DNA of 64,000 nucleotides from Nesterenkonia cremea (GCF_014642675.1 NZ_BMIS01000012.1:341-64340), one strand, 5' to 3'; positions 1-10,007 are shown, counted from the stretch's first letter. Program-made: numbers and translations. The notes: generated from the sequence alone by a model not told the origin.

Positions 1-291
1 CAGTTCCGCTCCCGGGCCATGGCCCGCGAGTTGCGCCGCCATGACATGGTCGGATCGATGGGAAGAGTCGGCGCCGCCGGAGACAACGCTGCCATGGAGT
101 CGTTCTGGTCACTGCTGCAGACGAACGTGCTCAACCAGCAGCGGTGGGCCACCCGGCAGGAACTCCGGCTCGCGATTGTCGTGTGGATCGAGCGGAAGTA
201 TCACCGCCAACGCGCCCAGGACACCCTCGGCGGCTTGACGCCCATCGAGTTCGAAGCCAAGCTAGCCGAGCCGCACACGCTCGCGGCCTAA
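1..291 (+). pseudogene. 3' end of an IS3-family transposase (orfB), truncated by the window edge
   Basis: The reading frame is open from base 1 to a TAA at 289-291 and gives the last 96 residues of an IS3-type DDE transposase. The block GDNAAMESFW carries the catalytic Glu of the DDE triad, and the tail TPIEFE is typical of the family C-terminus. The two catalytic Asp residues would lie outside the window, so intactness cannot be judged. It is a different lineage from the IS3 element at 2443-3801. An internal ATG at 19 is not the true start. Its position beside other mobile remnants marks the left part of the window as accessory DNA. Confidence 0.85.
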
Positions 292-576
292 ACCGAACCT
301 GTCACCAGTTCGTTCCTCACGCCCTAGTTCCCCGAGAGGCTGTCAACGGGAGTGAGTAATAAGGGTCCTCCGATATCGATGTGGGTAGCTCAACTCGGTG
401 AGACGGTGATGGTTGGGCAGCGCCGCGTGGGCTCGAACCCCGGCCATTGCGTGTAGCCTAACCCGGTCCGAGGACAGGCTGCATTTGAGGCGCTTCCCGC
501 CACCAGGATACGGTCGGTGCCGGGTAACCCGACCTTCGGCATCGCGCTGAACAGCTCATCAGAGAAGGGACGCGTC

Positions 577-1326
577 ATGATAATCGGTGAACCACAGATC
601 TCTCGCCCCCGTTTTCTCTTCGTCACGGCCGCCCTGATGGCCGGCCTGGGGCTGGTTGGCTGCGCCAATGGCGGCGCAGGCGATGAGGCCAACGGGGCCA
701 ATGAGGAAGCGGCAGCCGAGAGTGAGACCGACGCTGGCTCACCCGACGAGGATGAGGCCGAGGGCCCCGAGGGGGCTGCCGCTCCCGATGAGGACAGCGA
801 TCCGGCTGCGCAGCAGGCGGTGGTGGCAACCGCCGAACTGGCTGATGCAGATGGGAACACGCTGGGGCACGTCGATTTCACGCCCGTGGACGGCGACCTC
901 GAGGTCAGCGTGACCGCAGAGAACATGGAACCGGGTTTCTACGGGTTCCACCTCCACGAGATCGCAGAATGCGAACCCGACAGCGAAGCGCCCGATGACC
1001 CCGAAGACACCGGAGACTTCTTATCAGCCGGCGGACATATCAGCGGTGAAGACGACGCCGACCACCCTGACCATGCCGGTGACTTGCCGGTGCTGCTGGT
1101 CAAGCAGGATGGCACCGCCACGATGAGCGTGGTCACCGACCGGGTCGACGAGCAGATGCTCACCGACGATGACGGGGCAGCGGTGATCGTTCACGCCGAT
1201 GAGGACAACTACGGCAACGTCCCTGAGCGCTATCTGGATCCCGATGGTGAACCCGATGAAGACACCGCCGCTACTGGCGATGCCGGGCCTCGGCTTGCCT
1301 GCGGCGTGGTGGAAGATGACCGTTAA
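577..1326 (+). CDS. sodC: Cu/Zn superoxide dismutase family lipoprotein
   Basis: 249 residues. It is predicted to dismutate superoxide outside the membrane, anchored as a lipoprotein: a hydrophobic signal ends in a LVGC lipobox with Cys29. A long acidic Glu/Asp/Ala linker (about 35-80) precedes the SOD fold. Metal-ligand motifs are visible: FHLH (His125, His127), AGGHI (His154), DHAGD (His166, Asp169) and VHADED (His206). Cys132 and Cys242 can form the family disulfide, and the C-terminus GPRLACGVV is classic. I chose the ATG at 577 because AGAAGGGA lies 6 bases upstream; an earlier in-frame start at 517 lacks this and would bury the signal peptide. It lies between IS remnants beside another secreted lipoprotein gene, so acquisition by transfer is plausible. 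Confidence 0.9.
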   Translation: MIIGEPQISRPRFLFVTAALMAGLGLVGCANGGAGDEANGANEEAAAESETDAGSPDEDEAEGPEGAAAPDEDSDPAAQQAVVATAELADADGNTLGHVDFTPVDGDLEVSVTAENMEPGFYGFHLHEIAECEPDSEAPDDPEDTGDFLSAGGHISGEDDADHPDHAGDLPVLLVKQDGTATMSVVTDRVDEQMLTDDDGAAVIVHADEDNYGNVPERYLDPDGEPDEDTAATGDAGPRLACGVVEDDR

Positions 1327-1446
1327 AGGTAGTTCCTCGACTCATTGTGAACGGGGTTGAGCACCATCAGAAACGACGTCGGCGCGAAGACTGCTGGGCC
1401 CGAAGACTGCTGACCAGTCGATGTTGGTTCGGAGCTGGAGGGTGTT

Positions 1447-1463
1447 TTCTACGCTGCGTAGAA
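1447..1463 (+). promoter_or_regulatory. 17-bp perfect palindrome, likely operator of the downstream lipoprotein gene
   Basis: TTCTACGC-T-GCGTAGAA is a perfect inverted repeat with a single central base, 37 bases before the ATG at 1500. The hexamer TAGAAT inside it (1459-1464) could serve as a -10 box, so a bound repressor would block transcription. The CTAC/GTAG arms resemble BlaI/CopY-type operators, but no regulator gene is in view. That family assignment is inference. Confidence 0.55.
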
Positions 1464-1499
1464 TTGGGCATCCGACACCCCGAGATGGAGGAGCTGACC

Positions 1500-2423
1500 A
1501 TGTGCAGGAAAACGCCCAACCTGAGGCGTGCGTCTTTGGGGAATCCGGATGGCTGGTCGGGTATGCGGTCATTGACGCTATTCGCCGTCTCAGCTTTAGT
1601 GCTTACCGCGTGCGGCGCTGAAACCAACGGTGCCGATCCGGAAGGTCCTGCGGAGGGCGGAGAGGGTGAAAACCTGGAGCATGTCCATGATTTAGACGTC
1701 GATCCTTCCGATGGTTCGCTTATGATTGCCAGTCACTACGGTTTGTTTCGGCTTCACGACGATGGCCCCCGCCGCGTCTCCGAGATCCAGGATTTCATGG
1801 GCTTCGCTGTGGCGGATGAAGACCTGCTGCTGGCCAGCGGCCACCCGGGCGAAGGGCAAGACGCTCCGGCCAACCTAGGGTTGATTGCCTCCGCTGACGG
1901 CGGTGCTACGTGGGAGGACGTCTCGCTGAGCGGCGAAGCAGACTTCCATGCGCTGGATGCGATGGGAGACCGCATTTACGGGGTGGATGCCACCTCAGGG
2001 CAAGAGCTGTTGATCAGCGACGACGCCGGCGAAACCTGGCAAAGTCCGGGTGCGCCAGCGATGGCGAGCCTCGCCATAGATCCTCGCGACGCCGACACCG
2101 TGTTGGGTACCACCGAGAGTGGCCCTGTCATCAGCACAGACGGGGGACAAAGTTTCACGCCTGTAGCTGAGGCTCCGATCCTTCACCATGTCGACTGGGC
2201 CCCTGACGGGACGATCTTCGCCCTCGACCCCGATGCCGGGGTGCACCGAAGTAAGGACAACGGATTCACCTGGGAACACGTCGGTGAGGTCGATGCGGGT
2301 GTGAAGGGCTACCCTGAGGCGCTCCACGCTGTGGACCAGGACGAAGTATGGGCGGCTGTCGGGGGCAGCATTCTTCACAGCACCGACGGTGGCGAGAGCT
2401 TCGACGTCATCCACGAGAGCTAA
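1500..2423 (+). CDS. F510_1955-type Asp-box beta-propeller lipoprotein
   Basis: 307 residues. A signal peptide ends in a LTAC lipobox (Cys38). The body has repeated BNR/Asp-box units such as SADGGATW, SDDAGETW, STDGGQSF, SKDNGFTW and STDGGESF, which form beta-propeller blades like those of sortilin/exo-sialidase folds. Databases label such proteins F510_1955 family glycosylhydrolase, but I see no catalytic glycosidase motif and the true role is unknown. The start at 1500 is chosen because GGAGGAG sits 6 bases upstream; an in-frame ATG at 1563 lacks a ribosome site. In actinobacteria relatives often occur with copper or redox-stress genes, which fits the sodC neighbour. Confidence 0.75.
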   Translation: MCRKTPNLRRASLGNPDGWSGMRSLTLFAVSALVLTACGAETNGADPEGPAEGGEGENLEHVHDLDVDPSDGSLMIASHYGLFRLHDDGPRRVSEIQDFMGFAVADEDLLLASGHPGEGQDAPANLGLIASADGGATWEDVSLSGEADFHALDAMGDRIYGVDATSGQELLISDDAGETWQSPGAPAMASLAIDPRDADTVLGTTESGPVISTDGGQSFTPVAEAPILHHVDWAPDGTIFALDPDAGVHRSKDNGFTWEHVGEVDAGVKGYPEALHAVDQDEVWAAVGGSILHSTDGGESFDVIHES

Positions 2424-2442
2424 CCCTCTGGATATTTAAGTC

Positions 2443-2472
2443 CTGAACCGCACTGGGATTGATGGAGACTCC
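2443..2472. repeat. Left terminal inverted repeat of the IS3 element
   Basis: Starts CTGAACCGCACTGGGATT and, after two variable bases, continues TGGAGACTCC. It matches the reverse complement of the right end at 28 of 30 positions. Confidence 0.85.
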
Positions 2473-2474
2473 GG

Positions 2475-3414
2475 CTATAGGGATTCCACCAGCTCATTGG
2501 GTCTGATGTTGTCATCGTAGAACAGGTCCTCGAACTCAGCCGGCGGCCGGTCACCGAGGTACCCATGAAGCCGCTCAGTGTTGTGCCAGTGCACCCACCC
2601 CAGAGTCGCCAGCTCCACATCTTCGACTGTCTTCCATGGACCGCGATGGGTGCGCACCGGTCCTCGGATGAGCTCGGCCTTGTAGTAACCGTTGACGGTC
2701 TCGGCCAGAGCATTGTCGTAGCTATCCCCGACGGTTCCGATCGAGGGAGTGGCCCCGATTTCGGCCAGTCTTTCGCCGTAGCGAATGGAGGTGAATTGAG
2801 ATCCTGCATCGCTGTGGCACCGTAGCTGCTCGTGGCGCGGGCCTCGAGACCAGCGGGCCATCTCGATGGCATCGAGCACCGTCTCGGTGCGCATCGTAGA
2901 AGCGACCCGCCAGCCGACGATCGCCCGACTGAACGCATCGATGATGAAACAGACATAGGCCACACCGGCCCAGGTCGGCACATAGGTCAGATCCGTGACC
3001 CAGAGCCTGTTCGGCGCGACCGCAGTGAACTCGCGATTGACCAGATCCGGATGCCGCGGGGCTTCCGGGTCAGTTGAGGTGGTGCGAACCTTCTTACGCC
3101 GGAGAACACCCTCCAGGCCAGCGTGACGCATCAGTCTCGCCGTCTGATCCCGGCCGATGCGTAGGCCGGCTCGGTTCGCGGCCTTCCAGAGCTTCCTGGC
3201 TCCATAGACCCCATAGTTCTGCGCATGCAGGGCCACCAGTTCCGGCATCAGCTCAGAATCCCTGACGCTCCGGGCCGAGGGGGCCCGGTTCTTCGCTGCG
3301 TAGTAGGTGCTCGTAAGCCACCTGCAGCACTGCGCAGATGGGCTCGACTCCGAGTCGACGACCGTCGATGACGTCGTCTCTGTTGGCGTCGATGAAGGCG
3401 ACTATCTCGGTGAC
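2475..3414 (-). pseudogene. IS3 transposase orfB with an internal 1-base frameshift
   Basis: The DDE integrase core is complete: WVTDLTYV, HSDAGSQF and ALAETVNG carry Asp, Asp and Glu. The intact frame begins only at an internal ATG at 3248. Upstream, residues STYYAAKNRAPSARSVRD stay in the 3248 frame. The N-terminal part (VAFIDANRDDV through VEPICAVLQVA) lies in a different frame. The break falls in 3306-3322, where one extra T in the coding strand (GGTGGCTTACGAGC) separates the frames. The normal IS3 -1 slip occurs earlier, at the end of orfA, so this second shift should inactivate the transposase. A sequencing error is the alternative. Confidence 0.8.
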
Positions 3415-3746
3415 TGGCGGTCGAGCTCCGCCCCGAAGAAAGTCGCGGCCCGCTTCAGGATCTCGTTGGCGCGCCGCAGCTCACGGTTCTCTTGTTCCAG
3501 GGCTTTCTCGCGGGCCGACTGCTCGGTGCTGACACCGGGGGCGTGACCTTCATCGATGTCTGCTTGGCGGACCCAGGACCGGACTGACTCGGGGCCGTAG
3601 CCGAGCTGAGTAGCGACCCGCTTCACGGTGCCGCGGTCGGTGCCCAGCTCCTGGCGTAGCTGGCGGACCATTCGCACCGCTGCGGCCTTCTCCTGTTCCG
3701 AGTATCGGCGCGTGGTCGCGTTGCCCGGTTTGATCTCTTGTGGCAT
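3402..3746 (-). CDS. IS3 transposase orfA (HTH DNA-binding subunit)
   Basis: 114 residues from an ATG preceded by GATGGAG. It has the transposase_8/HTH fold that recognises the IS ends (RRYSEQEKAAAVRMV, then GYGPESVRSWVRQ) and a C-terminal leucine-zipper-like helix (EKALEQENRELRRANEIL) used for oligomerisation. Its TAG at 3402-3404 overlaps the -1 frame of orfB, as expected for programmed frameshifting to an OrfAB fusion. An in-frame TTG at 3782 lies inside the terminal repeat and is unlikely to be the start. Confidence 0.85.
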   Translation of the reverse strand: MPQEIKPGNATTRRYSEQEKAAAVRMVRQLRQELGTDRGTVKRVATQLGYGPESVRSWVRQADIDEGHAPGVSTEQSAREKALEQENRELRRANEILKRAATFFGAELDRQSPR

Positions 3747-3771
3747 GTCTCCATCATCCTTTCCAAACGAT

Positions 3772-3801
3772 GGAGTCTCCAAGAATCCCAGTGCGGTTCA
3801 G
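3772..3801. repeat. Right terminal inverted repeat of the IS3 element
   Basis: Reverse complement of the left end with two mismatches. The IS begins at 3801, and the TnsA-like frame runs into it from the right. Confidence 0.85.
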
Positions 3802-3986
3802 ACTAAAGTCCTATGATTCGTCGATGCCCAGAATAGACCGGGGTAGTTCCGCTGGCCCCTGTAGGCAGGAGGTATCCGAATCGGGAGGCCCTCAACGATA
3901 AGGTCAGCACGCGCTTGTTCCCACGTCGTCGTGACTTCATCACCGGCGACGGTGCAGTATCGCAAGGAGGCCCCGCGCGTGCCCAT
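3798..3986 (-). pseudogene. N-terminal stump of a TnsA-like transposase endonuclease
   Basis: Sixty-two residues that read like the start of the TnsA-like heteromeric transposase endonuclease family: a short RYC strand, TTWEQA, then the block IPPAYRGQRNYPGLFWA. In full-length members a YESLLE-type catalytic segment follows directly. Here the frame meets the IS3 end at 3801 and stops at a TGA made by the first IS bases. The remaining two-thirds is not found beyond the far side of the IS, where only 19 bases separate it from the lipoprotein gene. The start at 3986 is uncertain; an upstream ATG at 4061 exists. Family assignment is from pattern memory only. Confidence 0.55.
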
Positions 3987-4103
3987 ATCCTCAGTGTGAC
4001 CTACTGTCAGAAAGATGAGACTACTGACACGCCACTGACAGATACATGGCATTACTGACAACTTAACTGGAACCTACAGGAGAGGTCACGCCTCCCCACT
4101 CCC

Positions 4104-4129
4104 GGAATAACTCCCCATGAGATAAAGTT
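4104..4129 (+). promoter_or_regulatory. SigH/SigR-type promoter of clpB
   Basis: GGAAT at 4104-4108 and GTT at 4127-4129 are separated by exactly 18 bases, matching the GGAAT-N18-GTT consensus of the thiol/heat-stress sigma factors SigR (Streptomyces) and SigH (mycobacteria). Transcription would start about 45 bases before the clpB ATG. Confidence 0.65.
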
Positions 4130-4147
4130 GAGCATGAGTGACTCAAG
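4127..4147 (+). promoter_or_regulatory. HAIR operator (HspR binding site)
   Basis: GTTGAGC-N7-ACTCAAG matches the HspR-associated inverted repeat CTTGAGT-N7-ACTCAAG at 12 of 14 arm positions. It starts on the GTT of the SigH-like -10 element, so HspR would occlude it. HspR control of clpB is established in Streptomyces and mycobacteria. Confidence 0.75.
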
Positions 4148-4179
4148 TTTTTAGGCGCTCGTTCCACGGGAGGAAACGT

Positions 4180-6789
4180 ATGGACGTCAAGCTCACCACC
4201 AAGTCTCAGGAAGCGGTCTCCGCTGCCGCGATGAATGCAAACACCGCGGGCAACCCGCAGATCGAACCGGCCCACATCCTCAAGGCCCTGATGGACCAGC
4301 GGGAGTCCGTCGCCGTGGCGCTGCTCAAGGCCGCCGGCGCAGACCCCGACGCCGTCTCCACCCGCGCCTCCGCGGCCATCCGGTCCCTGCCCTCAACCAG
4401 CGGAGACTCTGTCTCCACCCCGCAGTTCTCCCAGGCCGGGCTCAACGTCATCAAGGCCGCCCAGGCCGAGGCCGACCAGTTCGGCGACGACTATGTATCC
4501 ACCGAGCACCTGCTGCTCGGCGTGGCCGCCGACCGCGGCCCCGCAGGCCGTGCCCTCTCCGAGAACGAGGCCTCCCTGGAGGCGCTGAAGGCTGCCCTGC
4601 CCGGCCTCCGCGGCGACCGCAAGGTCAGCACCCCGGACCCGGAGGGAACCTTCGACGCCCTGGGCAAGTTCGGCACCGACCTCACCGAGCTCGCCAAGGA
4701 CGGCAGGCTGGACCCGGTCATCGGACGCGATGCTGAGGTCCGCCGTGTGATCCAGGTCCTCTCCCGCCGCACCAAGAACAACCCGGTCCTGATCGGAGAG
4801 CCCGGTGTGGGCAAGACCGCCGTGGTCGAGGGCCTCGCCCAGCGCATCGAGCAGGGCGACGTCCCGGACGCCCTGAAGGGCAAGACCCTGATCAGCCTGG
4901 ACCTCGGGGCGATGGTGGCCGGTTCCAAGTACCGCGGCGAGTTCGAGGAGCGGCTCAAGGCCGTCCTGGACGAGATCAAGTCCGCCGACGGCCAGATCAT
5001 CAGCTTCATCGATGAGATCCACACCGTGGTCGGTGCCGGCGGAAGCTCCGAGGGTTCCATGGATGCCGGCAACATGCTCAAGCCCATGCTGGCCCGCGGT
5101 GAGCTGCGGCTCATCGGTGCCACCACCCTGGACGAATACCGGGAGAACATCGAGTCCGACGCCGCCCTGGAGCGCCGCTTCCAGCAGGTCTACGTGGGCG
5201 AGCCCTCGGTGGAGGACACCGTCGCCATCCTGCGCGGCATCAAGGAGAAGTACGAGGCCCACCACGGCGTCGAGATCTCTGACGCCGCCCTGGTCTCCGC
5301 CGCAAGCCTTTCCGACCGGTACATCAGCGGCCGCCAGCTGCCGGACAAGGCGATCGATCTGGTGGACGAGGCCGCGAGCCGGTTGAAGATGGAGATCGAC
5401 TCCGACCCGGTGGAGATCGACGAGCTCCGCCGCGCCGTCCAACGCCTCGAGGTCGAGCGCCAGTGGCTCACCAAGGAGGAGGACCCCGCCTCCCGCGAAC
5501 GCCTGGCCGCCCTGAAGGAGGAGCTGGCGAACAAGAAGGAGCAGCTCGGTGAGCTCGAGGCCCGCTGGGAGACCGAGAAGGGCGCCCACAACCGGGCCGG
5601 CGAGCTGCGCGCCACGCGTGACGAGCTGAAGTCCCAGGCGGAGAAGGCCCAGCGCGACGGCGACTTCGCCGAAGCCTCCCGCCTGCTCTACGGGGAGATC
5701 CCGGAGTTGGAGAAGGAGCTGGCCGCCGCTGAGGAGGCCGAATCATCAGGCGACGACGCCGACCGCATGGTCCCCGAGAAGGTCGACTCAGACGCCATCG
5801 CCGAGGTCATCTCCGCCTGGACCGGCATCCCTGCCGGGCGCCTGATGGCCGGCGAGACCGAGAAGCTGCTGCAGATGGAGGAGCTCCTGGGCTCCCGGCT
5901 CATCGGCCAGCACCAGGCCGTGCAGTCAGTCTCCGACGCCGTCCGCCGAGCCCGCACCGGGGTGGCCGATCCGGACCGTCCCACCGGCAGCTTCCTCTTC
6001 CTGGGCCCCACCGGCGTGGGCAAGACAGAGCTGGCCAAGGCGCTGGCGGAGTTCCTCTTCGACGACGAGCGCTCCATGATCCGCATCGACATGTCCGAGT
6101 ACTCGGAGAAACACTCCGTGGCCCGGCTGGTGGGTGCACCTCCCGGATACGTGGGCTTCGACGAGGGCGGCCAGCTGACCGAGGCTGTGCGGCGTCGTCC
6201 CTACTCCGTGGTGCTGCTGGATGAGGTGGAGAAGGCCCACCCCGAGGTCTTCGACATCCTGCTGCAGGTCCTCGACGACGGCCGCCTCACCGACGGCCAG
6301 GGGCGCACCGTGGACTTCCGCAATGTGGTGCTGATCCTGACCTCCAACCTGGGCAGCCAGTTCCTGGTGGACCAGTCCGAGGAGGAGGACGCCCGCCGCG
6401 AGAAGGTCATGAGCGTGGTCAACGCCTCCTTCAAACCGGAGTTCCTGAACCGCTTGGACGACATCGTCATGTTCGAGCCGCTGTCCATGGATCAGCTGAC
6501 CTCGATCGTGGATCTCCAGATCGGCTCGCTGCAGGACCGCATGGCCTCGCGCCGGCTCACCCTGGATGTCACCGACGCCGCCAAGGAATGGTTGGGCTTC
6601 ACCGGCTACGACCCGGCCTACGGCGCCCGTCCGCTGCGGCGCCTGGTGCAGCGGGAGATCGGCGATCAGCTGGCCAAGGCCCTGCTGTCCGGGCAGGTCG
6701 AGGACGGCGACACAGTCCTGGTGGACCGCTCCGACCTCTCGTTGGATGAGGATTCAGTGCACGGCTTGTCGGTGGTCCGTCAGCAGTAG
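4180..6789 (+). CDS. clpB: ATP-dependent disaggregase ClpB
   Basis: 869 residues, full length. ClpB is a cytoplasmic hexameric AAA+ chaperone that threads aggregated proteins through its pore and works with DnaK. Order: Clp N-domain (about 1-145), first AAA+ domain with Walker A GEPGVGKT at 206-213, the coiled-coil M-domain (about 400-530, rich in Glu/Lys/Arg), second AAA+ domain with Walker A GPTGVGKT at 609-616, and a ClpB D2-small C-terminal domain. The ATG at 4180 follows GGGAGGA; the longer frame from 4138 would begin inside the HAIR operator. Stress control is suggested by the SigH-like promoter and HspR site just upstream. Confidence 0.97.
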   Translation: MDVKLTTKSQEAVSAAAMNANTAGNPQIEPAHILKALMDQRESVAVALLKAAGADPDAVSTRASAAIRSLPSTSGDSVSTPQFSQAGLNVIKAAQAEADQFGDDYVSTEHLLLGVAADRGPAGRALSENEASLEALKAALPGLRGDRKVSTPDPEGTFDALGKFGTDLTELAKDGRLDPVIGRDAEVRRVIQVLSRRTKNNPVLIGEPGVGKTAVVEGLAQRIEQGDVPDALKGKTLISLDLGAMVAGSKYRGEFEERLKAVLDEIKSADGQIISFIDEIHTVVGAGGSSEGSMDAGNMLKPMLARGELRLIGATTLDEYRENIESDAALERRFQQVYVGEPSVEDTVAILRGIKEKYEAHHGVEISDAALVSAASLSDRYISGRQLPDKAIDLVDEAASRLKMEIDSDPVEIDELRRAVQRLEVERQWLTKEEDPASRERLAALKEELANKKEQLGELEARWETEKGAHNRAGELRATRDELKSQAEKAQRDGDFAEASRLLYGEIPELEKELAAAEEAESSGDDADRMVPEKVDSDAIAEVISAWTGIPAGRLMAGETEKLLQMEELLGSRLIGQHQAVQSVSDAVRRARTGVADPDRPTGSFLFLGPTGVGKTELAKALAEFLFDDERSMIRIDMSEYSEKHSVARLVGAPPGYVGFDEGGQLTEAVRRRPYSVVLLDEVEKAHPEVFDILLQVLDDGRLTDGQGRTVDFRNVVLILTSNLGSQFLVDQSEEEDARREKVMSVVNASFKPEFLNRLDDIVMFEPLSMDQLTSIVDLQIGSLQDRMASRRLTLDVTDAAKEWLGFTGYDPAYGARPLRRLVQREIGDQLAKALLSGQVEDGDTVLVDRSDLSLDEDSVHGLSVVRQQ

Positions 6790-6808
6790 AGGAGAATGCG
6801 GCAGAGCG

Positions 6809-6831
6809 GCGTCCGGCTCACAGCCGGACGC
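6809..6831. terminator. Hairpin between convergent clpB and ogt
   Basis: A 10-bp perfect stem (GCGTCCGGCT / AGCCGGACGC) with a 3-base loop lies 20 bases after the clpB stop and overlaps the ogt stop codon. There is no T-run, but the placement suits termination in both directions. Confidence 0.55.
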
Positions 6832-7401
6832 CCTCGCGGGCCAGCAGGCGGCGCTTGGTGTCAGTGCCGTAGTAGAGGTATCCGCCCAGGCCGCCGTCTG
6901 AGCGGATGACCCGGTGGCAGGGCACGGCGAAGGCCACCAAGTTGTTGGCGCAGGCGCTGGCGGCGGCCCGGTGCGCCTGCGGCCGGCCCGCCATCTGGGC
7001 CAGCTCCGCATAGGAGACGGTCTCTCCGGCGGGGACCTCGCGCATGGCCGCCCAGACGTCCTGGCGGTAGGCCGAGCCCGGCTGCTCCACGTCGATCTGG
7101 TCGAAGGCGGTGGAGTCGCCCTCGCTGTAGGCGAGAACCGCCTGGGCCACGGTGCCCTTATCGGTGGGCAGCGGGTTCATCTCCCGCGCGGCGGTCAGCG
7201 GGGCGATGTCCTCCAGGCGGTCCATCAGATGTTCCAGGAGCCTGCCGATCGCGGCCACCTCAGGCTCGGCACCCTGAGGCCGGGCCAGCCCGGCCGCGCG
7301 GATGGTGTCATCCTCGGGGGAGTGGATCACTACTACGGATCCCAGGTCATCGCCCAGGGTGGCGGAGGACCAGCGCAGCTCGGGCAGGAACTCGGCTTCT
7401 C

Positions 7402-7405
<4 letters not shown>
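6818..7405 (-). CDS. ogt: Methylated-DNA--[protein]-cysteine S-methyltransferase
   Basis: 195 residues. It repairs O6-alkylguanine by moving the alkyl group to its own cysteine. The active-site motif VPCHRVIRSDG is intact, followed by GGYLYYGTDTKRRLL as in the C-terminal MGMT domain; the winged-helix DNA-binding segment PAGETVSYAELA precedes it. The N-terminal 90 residues form the variable ribonuclease-like domain. The ATG at 7405 overlaps the stop of the upstream membrane-protein gene by 4 bases, so the two are probably translationally coupled, although no functional link is obvious. Confidence 0.93.
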
Positions 7406-8604
<1,199 letters not shown>

Positions 8605-8886
8605 AGTCTCCTGTTCCTCCCGAGGGTCCCGCTGGTGCTGACCTCCTATGGTAGTCGCATCTCACAGTGCAGTCTGCGGGGGATCGGCCGTTCCGCGCTG
8701 TGCCGCGGGAAGGGTCCGCCGGGGGCTGCTCAGAGATCGGTCCGGAGGTGTCCCGTGGCGTCGTGGAACGAGGAATGAGAATGCTGATAACCTTGTTAGC
8801 ACGAAACACCAGACAGTACAGTTCCTCCCGCGGTGAACCCTGCCCGGCATCGCGCGGACCTAGAGATGACAGAGGGGGTCTCGCTC

Positions 8887-9066
8887 ATGGGGCGCGGCCG
8901 TCAAAAGGCGAAAGCAACCAAGCAGGCGCGGGAAATCAAGTACTTCACCCCGAACACTGATCTGTCGGCTCTCGAGCGGGAGCTGGCAGAGGCGCGTGGT
9001 GAGGACACTGATGGCGCCCAGGAGTCGGACGACTACGACGACGACTACGACCCCTACGGTCGTTGA
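8887..9066 (+). CDS. DUF3073 family small protein
   Basis: 59 residues. It begins MGRGRQKAKATKQAREIKYF, the hallmark of the DUF3073 family found throughout Actinobacteria: a basic head, the segment TPNTDLSALERELA, and an acidic Asp-rich tail ending in DPYGR. Function is unknown; the charge pattern suggests nucleic-acid or ribosome association, which is speculation. I chose the ATG at 8887, with GAGGGGG 8-9 bases upstream, over an in-frame ATG at 8833 that adds a poorly coding stretch. Its TGA overlaps the TTG start of the sirtuin gene. Confidence 0.88.
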   Translation: MGRGRQKAKATKQAREIKYFTPNTDLSALERELAEARGEDTDGAQESDDYDDDYDPYGR

Positions 9067-10007
9067 ACCTCCCCACCTCTGCAGAGCGCGCGCATCGGGC
9101 GGCTCTGCGGTCCATCGCCCGAGTGGTGACGGAGACGGCTCTGCCGCAGGAACCTGAGAGGGCCCGCAGCGGCATCCTCTCCCTCCTCCAAACGGGCGAT
9201 GTTCTGTGTGTGACGGGGGCCGGGGTCTCCACCGATTCGGGGATCCCCGACTATCGCGGCCCGCAGGGCTCGCTGCATCGGCATCGGCCGATGACCTATC
9301 AGGAGTTCCAGCACGACGCCGCAGCGCGCCACCGCTACTGGGCGCGCAGCTTCGTCGGGTGGCGCCAGATGCACGGCGCGGCGCCCAACCGATCGCATGA
9401 GCTGCTGGCTCAATGGCAGCCCCGCGGAATCCTGACCGGCCTGGTCACCCAGAACGTGGACGGTCTGCACCGTCAGGCGGCCGAGTCCCTGGCCTCCGAC
9501 GCCGACATCGTCACCCTCCACGGAGACCTGGACACTGTGGTGTGCCTGGTCTGCGGGAACTCCGAGCAGCGCCCCAGCCTGGACATCCGGCTGGAGGAGG
9601 CCAATCCCGGCTACGCCGAGGCCGCCTGGCAAGCTGCGGAGAACATCAACCCCGACGGCGACGTCACCCTGGCCGACTCGTGGGTCCAGGAGTTCGTGAT
9701 GGTCTCCTGCCTGGTGTGCGGATCCCAGAAGCTCAAGCCCGATGTGGTCTACTTCGGCGAGAACGTCCCCGCTGAGCGCAAGGCCGCCGCAGACCGGCTG
9801 ACGGAGCAGGCCTCCGCCCTGCTGGTGGTGGGCAGCTCCATGGCGGTGATGAGTGGATTCAAGATCGCGCTGACCATGCATCGCGCCGGCAAGCCCGTGG
9901 CCGTCATCAACGGCGGCCCCTCCCGCGCCGACGCCAAGGCCGAATGGCGCTGGCGCACGCGGATCACCCCGGCCCTGGAGGAGCTGGAGCAGCTGCTGAC
10001 CCCATGA
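9063..10007 (+). CDS. Sir2-family NAD-dependent protein deacylase
   Basis: 314 residues. Sirtuins remove acyl groups from lysines using NAD+. NAD-binding motifs GAGVSTDSGIPDYRG and TQNVDGLH are present, the catalytic His lies in LHGD, and the zinc site is formed by CLVCGN and CLVCGS. A late GSSMAVMSGF loop contacts NAD. The start is uncertain: a TTG at 9063 overlaps the DUF3073 stop, while GTG codons at 9123 and 9126 are alternatives without a clear ribosome site. AcsA, a classic sirtuin target, is encoded at 40783-42771. Confidence 0.9.
   Translation: MNLPTSAERAHRAALRSIARVVTETALPQEPERARSGILSLLQTGDVLCVTGAGVSTDSGIPDYRGPQGSLHRHRPMTYQEFQHDAAARHRYWARSFVGWRQMHGAAPNRSHELLAQWQPRGILTGLVTQNVDGLHRQAAESLASDADIVTLHGDLDTVVCLVCGNSEQRPSLDIRLEEANPGYAEAAWQAAENINPDGDVTLADSWVQEFVMVSCLVCGSQKLKPDVVYFGENVPAERKAAADRLTEQASALLVVGSSMAVMSGFKIALTMHRAGKPVAVINGGPSRADAKAEWRWRTRITPALEELEQLLTP

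Larger units (their letters stand above)
2443..3801 (-). mobile_element. IS3-family insertion sequence, 1359 bp
   Basis: Bounded by 30-bp inverted repeats (2443-2472 and 3772-3801) that differ only at two adjacent positions. It contains orfA and orfB in the usual IS3 arrangement on the minus strand. I find no matching 3-4 bp target duplication at the two ends, so one flank has probably been rearranged since insertion. It sits directly against the broken end of the TnsA-like fragment. Confidence 0.85.

Noticed and set aside
381-450. tRNA-like stretch with TAGCTCAACTCGGTGAG and GGGCTCGAACCCC
   Set aside because: D-arm and T-loop words are present, but the acceptor ends do not pair, no anticodon arm forms and the T-stem has a mismatch. 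At most a decayed tRNA remnant.
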